From contig NZ_FMTL01000002.1 in NCBI RefSeq assembly GCF_900099645.1, forward strand, positions 808,334 to 872,333: DNA of 64,000 nucleotides. Direction: 5' to 3'. The position numbers and the translations under genes were made by a program. Below the pieces are notes generated by a model that had not been told where the DNA came from, made no database searches, and was given only the letters and a program-made list of their open reading frames with translations. The stretch is from Pseudomonas peli (GTDB taxonomy: Bacteria; Pseudomonadota; Gammaproteobacteria; Pseudomonadales; Pseudomonadaceae). Shown piece by piece: positions 57,810 to 64,000 of this stretch (position 1 is the first letter of the stretch; the number at the start of each line of letters is the position of its first letter).

Positions 57810-58410
57810 TGCAACTGGATTTCAACGCGCTTGAACCGCTCGAACGCTACCGCTGGTTGGCCTCGACTATCACGCCTCGACCGATTGCCTGGGTCTCCAG
57901 CCAATCGGACGCAGGGGTCAGCAACCTGGCGCCGTTCAGCTTTTTTCAGGTGATCAGCGATGACCCGCCGACCCTGATGGTCAACGTTAATCACCGCGCC
58001 GATGGCGGCCTCAAGGACACGCTGCTGAATGTGCAGGCCAGCGGCGAGCTGGTGATTCAGCTGGTGTCCTTCGCCCAGGCCGAGGCGATGAATGCCAGTG
58101 CGGCGGTGCTGCCTTATGGTATCAGCGAGTTCGAGCAGTGCGGTATCGCCAGCCTGCCATCGCAGCGGGTAGCGCCGCCTCGGGTTGCCGGCGCGGCAGT
58201 CACCTTTGAATGCCGGGTAGCGCAGATCCAGGCCTACCCAGCGGATAAGCCCAATTGCCATCTGATCTTCGCCGAAGTACTGTTGGCGCATATCGACGAT
58301 GCGGTGCTCAATGAGCAGGGCCGTATCGACAGCCAGCAACTCGACCTGATTGGCCGTCTCGGCGGCAGTGGTTATACCCGCACCTTGCAGCGCTTTGAGT
58401 TGCAACGCCC

Positions 58411-58414
<4 letters not shown>
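57809..58414 (+). CDS. Flavin reductase-like domain protein
   Basis: The 201-residue FMN-binding split-barrel protein has the signature STITPRPIAWVSSQ near residue 18-31, NLAPFSFFQVIS and P-P-T-L-M-V-N-V. Such proteins reduce or bind FMN; many are uncharacterised relatives of HpaC-type reductases. The start ATG overlaps the upstream lipoprotein stop. Its last codons overlap by 4 bp the 3' end of the convergent ATPase gene. Confidence 0.9.
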
Positions 58415-61095
<2,681 letters not shown>

Positions 61096-61264
61096 TCAAT
61101 GTGCTCCAGCGCTGTTCGGGTCTTTAGCCTAAACACCACAAACGAGGTGGGTGTTAGCTTGGATCAATTGAATGGCTCACAAGTTCGTCAGTAAAGATTT
61201 CCAGCCGCTATGCCGTGGCAACGCGGCGCAGTAGCATCGTCAATCGGTCTTAAAGGAGTGATAC

Positions 61265-62182
61265 ATGCGCGCCAAACTGGAAACTGTGCTGCAGACGGTC
61301 AATCACGTGCTTCTGGGCAAGGAACCGCAGGTGCGTCTGGCGCTGACCTGCCTGTTGGCCCAGGGCCATCTGCTGATCGAGGACTTGCCCGGCATGGGCA
61401 AAACCACCCTCAGCCATGCCCTGGCCAAGGTACTGGGCTTGAGTTTTCAGCGCATACAGTTCACCTCCGACCTGCTGCCAGGTGACATCCTCGGCACCTC
61501 AGTTTTCGACAAGGACACCGGGCAATTTATTTTCCATCCGGGGCCGATTTTCGCCGAGCTGGTGCTGGCCGATGAGATCAACCGCGCCACGCCGAAAAGC
61601 CAGAGTGCGCTGCTTGAAGCCATGGAGGAGGGCCAGGTGACCATCGAAGGTGCGACTCGGCCGCTGCCCGAACCGTTCTTTGTAATCGCCACGCAGAACC
61701 CCGTCAGTCAGGGTGGCACCTTCGCCTTGCCTGAGTCGCAGCTGGATCGCTTTTTGATGCGTCTATCGCTTGGCTACCCAGGCAAGGCGGCGGAAAAGGC
61801 CCTGCTGCTGGGCGACTCACGGCGTTCGCTGTTGCCGACGCTGCCGGCACTGCTGGATCACGCTGAATTGGCTCTGCTGCAGGCCGAAGTACCGAAAGTG
61901 CGCGCCAGCGATGCATTGATCGACTACGTGTTGCGCCTGGTCGATGCCACCCGCACTCAGCCGCAATTCGCCTGGGGTCTGTCGCCTCGGGCCAGCCTGG
62001 CGCTGCTTGCGGCTGCGAAAGCCTGGGCCTTCCTCGCCGGGCGAGATTACGTGATTCCAGAAGATGTGCAGGCCGTGCTGCCGTCAGTGGTCGGCCATCG
62101 CCTGCGTGAGCGCGCGGACCCGGCCGGGCATGGTGCCGGCAGCTTGGTGCAGTGGTTGCTGCGGGAGGTACCGGCGCTTTGA
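61265..62182 (+). CDS. MoxR-type AAA+ ATPase
   Basis: The 305-residue AAA+ protein has Walker A EDLPGMGKTTLSHALA (about 41-56), the LLPGDILGTSVFD insert, Walker B ELVLADEINRATPKSQSALLEAM-type motif (LADEINRA) and sensor I VIATQNP. MoxR ATPases act as chaperones for VWA or transglutaminase/DUF58 partners. AAAGGAG lies before the ATG. It is the first gene of a three-gene set with DUF58 and TgpA-like genes, a widely conserved module. Confidence 0.93.
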   Translation: MRAKLETVLQTVNHVLLGKEPQVRLALTCLLAQGHLLIEDLPGMGKTTLSHALAKVLGLSFQRIQFTSDLLPGDILGTSVFDKDTGQFIFHPGPIFAELVLADEINRATPKSQSALLEAMEEGQVTIEGATRPLPEPFFVIATQNPVSQGGTFALPESQLDRFLMRLSLGYPGKAAEKALLLGDSRRSLLPTLPALLDHAELALLQAEVPKVRASDALIDYVLRLVDATRTQPQFAWGLSPRASLALLAAAKAWAFLAGRDYVIPEDVQAVLPSVVGHRLRERADPAGHGAGSLVQWLLREVPAL

Positions 62183-63135
62183 TCGCCCAGCTCCGACCGC
62201 GCTGGAACCGCTGGCTGGCGCGGCGCATTCCGGCAGCCAGCAGCGTACGCCTGAACCAGCGGCGGATCTTTATCATCCCCAGCCGGGTTGGCGCGGCTTT
62301 TATGCTGGCGCTGCTGTTGATGTTGCTGGCGGCGATCAACTATCAGAACAGCTTGGCCTATGGCCTGACTTTCCTGCTGGCCTCGGTGTTTGTCGTCGCC
62401 ATTCTGCACACCTACCGCAACCTGGCCGGGTTGATCCTCAAGGCCGGCAGTGCGCCGGCAGTATTTGTTGGCGAGCCTGCCGGTTTTCGCGTGCGCCTGG
62501 AAAGCAGTCAGCGGCCTCATCAGGCCGTCAGCCTGGGTTGGCCGCCGGCCGAATTGCAGACGCTGGATGTGCCAGTCGAAGGCGTAAGTGAAAGCCAGCT
62601 AAACCTGCCAGCGTTGCAGCGCGGTTGGCTACGGCCCGGTCGTCTGCGGGTCGAGAGCCGTTTCCCCCTGGGCATTCTGGTGGCCTGGAGCTGGGTCGAT
62701 CTGGATCAGCGCGTACTGGTTTATCCGCGTCCCTTGCCCGGTGATCTGCCGCTGTCCGCAGGCGCCAGTGAGGATCAGGACGAGGATGGCAGTCGGCCCC
62801 ACGGCCAGGGCGGGGATGATTATCAGGGGCTGAAAACTTATCAGCCGGGCGACTCCAAGCGTCGCTTGCACTGGAAAGCCTATTCCCGTGGCCAGGGCTT
62901 GCTGGTCAAGGATTTTGCCTCGATCACCGGGCGTGACCTGTACCTGGATTTCGATGCATTGGCCGGTGATGTCGAAACTCGCCTGTCACTGCTCTGTCAC
63001 TGGGTGCTGCAGCTGTCCGAGCGTCAGCAACCCTTTGCCCTGAGCCTGCCAGGCCAGGTGCTGGACGCCGATAGTGGCGAGTTGCACCGTGATGCCTGCT
63101 TGCGCGCTCTGGCGCTATTCGGGCGTGCAGCATGA
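62179..63135 (+). CDS. DUF58 domain-containing membrane protein
   Basis: The 318-residue protein has two N-terminal helices (VGAAFMLALLLMLLAAINY and SLAYGLTFLLASVFVVAIL). The DUF58 signature follows near residue 215: DDYQGLKTYQPGDSKRRLHW plus KAYSRG. The best start is TTG at 62179, which overlaps the moxR stop (TTGA), with GGGAGG 10 nt upstream; a GTG at 62152 would need a longer overlap. The ATG of the next gene overlaps its stop. DUF58 proteins are found with MoxR and are linked to envelope functions. Confidence 0.87.
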   Translation: MIAQLRPRWNRWLARRIPAASSVRLNQRRIFIIPSRVGAAFMLALLLMLLAAINYQNSLAYGLTFLLASVFVVAILHTYRNLAGLILKAGSAPAVFVGEPAGFRVRLESSQRPHQAVSLGWPPAELQTLDVPVEGVSESQLNLPALQRGWLRPGRLRVESRFPLGILVAWSWVDLDQRVLVYPRPLPGDLPLSAGASEDQDEDGSRPHGQGGDDYQGLKTYQPGDSKRRLHWKAYSRGQGLLVKDFASITGRDLYLDFDALAGDVETRLSLLCHWVLQLSERQQPFALSLPGQVLDADSGELHRDACLRALALFGRAA

Positions 63136-64000
63136 GCCGGGTTACTGCGATCCCTCGGATCAGCCTGACCTGGCTGCTGGTGGCACAGGTGCTGGTGATC
63201 CTTCCGCATCTGACGCATTTACCGTTGTGGATTATTGGTCTGTGGCTGGGCAGTGCGGCCTGGCGTATTCAAATTTTCCGCATGCGTGCGCGTTACCCGA
63301 ATGCCTGGGCCAAGGGCGGTTTGATGCTGGCCGCAGCGCTCGGGGTGTTTCTTTCCCGTGGCAGCCTGATCGGGCTGGATGCCGGGGTGGTGCTGCTGAT
63401 CGCGGCGTTCGTGCTCAAGCTGCTGGAGATGCGCACGCGGCGTGATGCATTGGTGCTGATCTTTCTCGGCTTCTTTGTTGTGGTCACCGCCTACCTGTTC
63501 GATGACAGCATGCTGATGGCGTTCTACAGCCTGTTTCCGGTTACCGCCTTGCTCGCCGCGCTGATCGGTTTGCAGCAGAGCAGTCTGGCCACCCAGCCCT
63601 GGCCGACCGCGCGCCTGGCCGGTGGGCTGCTGCTGCAGGCGCTGCCGGTGATGCTGCTGCTGTTTGTGTTCTTCCCGCGCATGGGTCCGCTGTGGTCGTT
63701 GCCGGTGCCGAATGACAAGGCGACTACCGGGCTGTCGGACAACATGGCCCCGGCGGATATCGCCGATCTAAGTCGCTCCGCGGCGCTGGCGTTTCGCGCC
63801 AGTTTCAACGGTGAAACCCCGCCGCGCAGTGAGTTGTACTGGCGTGCACTGACCCTCGATCGTTTTGATGGCCGGCGCTGGTCGCAATCCGATTACGCCG
63901 AGTTTGGCCCCGGTGCGCAGTGGCAGAAGCGTGGAGAGGCGCTGAGCTACAGCATCGTCATGCAACCCAGTGCGCAGCGCTGGCTGTTTACCCTGGATGT
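63132..64000 (+). CDS. tgpA: TgpA-like transglutaminase/DUF3488 membrane protein (5' part)
   Basis: The first 289 codons are in the window, and the gene runs off the end. It starts with about five or six helices (LTWLLVAQVLVILPHLTHL, IIGLWLGSAAW, LMLAAALGVFLS, AGVVLLIAAFVLKLLEM, IFLGFFVVVTAYLF, LLLQALPVMLLLFVFFPR). P-R-M-G-P-L-W-S-L-P-V and A-P-A-D-I-A-D-L-S-R-S follow, then L-Y-W-R-A-L-T-L-D-R-F-D-G-R-R-W. This matches DUF3488 of TgpA; the periplasmic transglutaminase domain should follow downstream. TgpA is reported essential in P. aeruginosa. ATGA overlap with the DUF58 gene. Confidence 0.9.
   Translation, partial: MSRVTAIPRISLTWLLVAQVLVILPHLTHLPLWIIGLWLGSAAWRIQIFRMRARYPNAWAKGGLMLAAALGVFLSRGSLIGLDAGVVLLIAAFVLKLLEMRTRRDALVLIFLGFFVVVTAYLFDDSMLMAFYSLFPVTALLAALIGLQQSSLATQPWPTARLAGGLLLQALPVMLLLFVFFPRMGPLWSLPVPNDKATTGLSDNMAPADIADLSRSAALAFRASFNGETPPRSELYWRALTLDRFDGRRWSQSDYAEFGPGAQWQKRGEALSYSIVMQPSAQRWLFTLD

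Noticed and set aside
61138-61264. Possible Anr/Fnr box (TTGATCCAAGCTAA on the minus strand) before the P-type ATPase
   Set aside because: Only one half-site matches; the second half differs at three of five positions.

Overview
The window is a gene-dense, moderately GC-rich chromosomal segment of a Pseudomonas species. Gene content and order (sdhCDAB-sucAB-lpdG-sucCD-brnQ, htpG, chemoreceptor-fabB-fabA-hybrid kinase, gpsA, kdpFABCDE) match, as I recall it, the PA1581-PA1637 stretch of P. aeruginosa PAO1, with local insertions and one larger break after kdpE. There are no phage genes, insertion sequences, CRISPR arrays, tRNAs or rRNAs. All genes look intact; only the first (sdhC) and last (tgpA-like) are cut by the window edges.

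Layout. 1-11.2 kb: TCA-cycle superoperon for succinate dehydrogenase, 2-oxoglutarate dehydrogenase and succinyl-CoA synthetase, with an internal terminator-like hairpin after sdhB and a strong hairpin between lpd and sucC. 11.4-16.7 kb: brnQ, small membrane proteins, an acidic lipoprotein, two hotdog thioesterases and a three-helix membrane protein. 17.0-19.0 kb: htpG behind a sigma-32-type promoter. 19.1-23.8 kb: a two-gene signalling operon, MHYT-PAS hybrid kinase plus REC-HD-GYP. 23.9-30.9 kb: dienelactone hydrolase, a DUF4394 secreted protein, an ECF sigma/anti-sigma pair, pirin, OsmC, a soluble chemoreceptor of inverted architecture and a secreted amidohydrolase. 31-38.9 kb: DUF3859 protein behind a triple PHO-box-like repeat, membrane chemoreceptor, fabBA, a PA1611-type kinase, gpsA. 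38.9-48.0 kb: sixA, acyl-CoA synthetase, thioesterase, two alpha/beta hydrolases, GST and envelope proteins. 48.1-56.1 kb: complete kdpFABC-kdpDE potassium system. 56.3-64 kb: patatin-like protein, lipoprotein, flavin reductase, Ca2+-type P-ATPase and the start of a moxR-DUF58-tgpA operon.

The most interesting non-coding signals are these. (1) A near-identical promoter-like motif (GACATCCA, 13-14 nt spacer, GGGTATA) lies upstream of both the ECF sigma gene and the neighbouring DUF4394 gene, suggesting a small self-contained regulon. (2) Two copies (about 239 and 199 bp) of a structured, inverted-repeat-bounded element each begin exactly at the stop codon of a gene, in the same orientation. 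(3) Three PHO-like half-sites at exact 11-bp spacing lie before the DUF3859 gene. (4) A perfect 24-bp palindrome lies before the acyl-CoA synthetase gene. (5) A FabR/DesT-like inverted repeat lies upstream of fabA. Identifications come from reading motifs and remembered family knowledge; no database search was possible.
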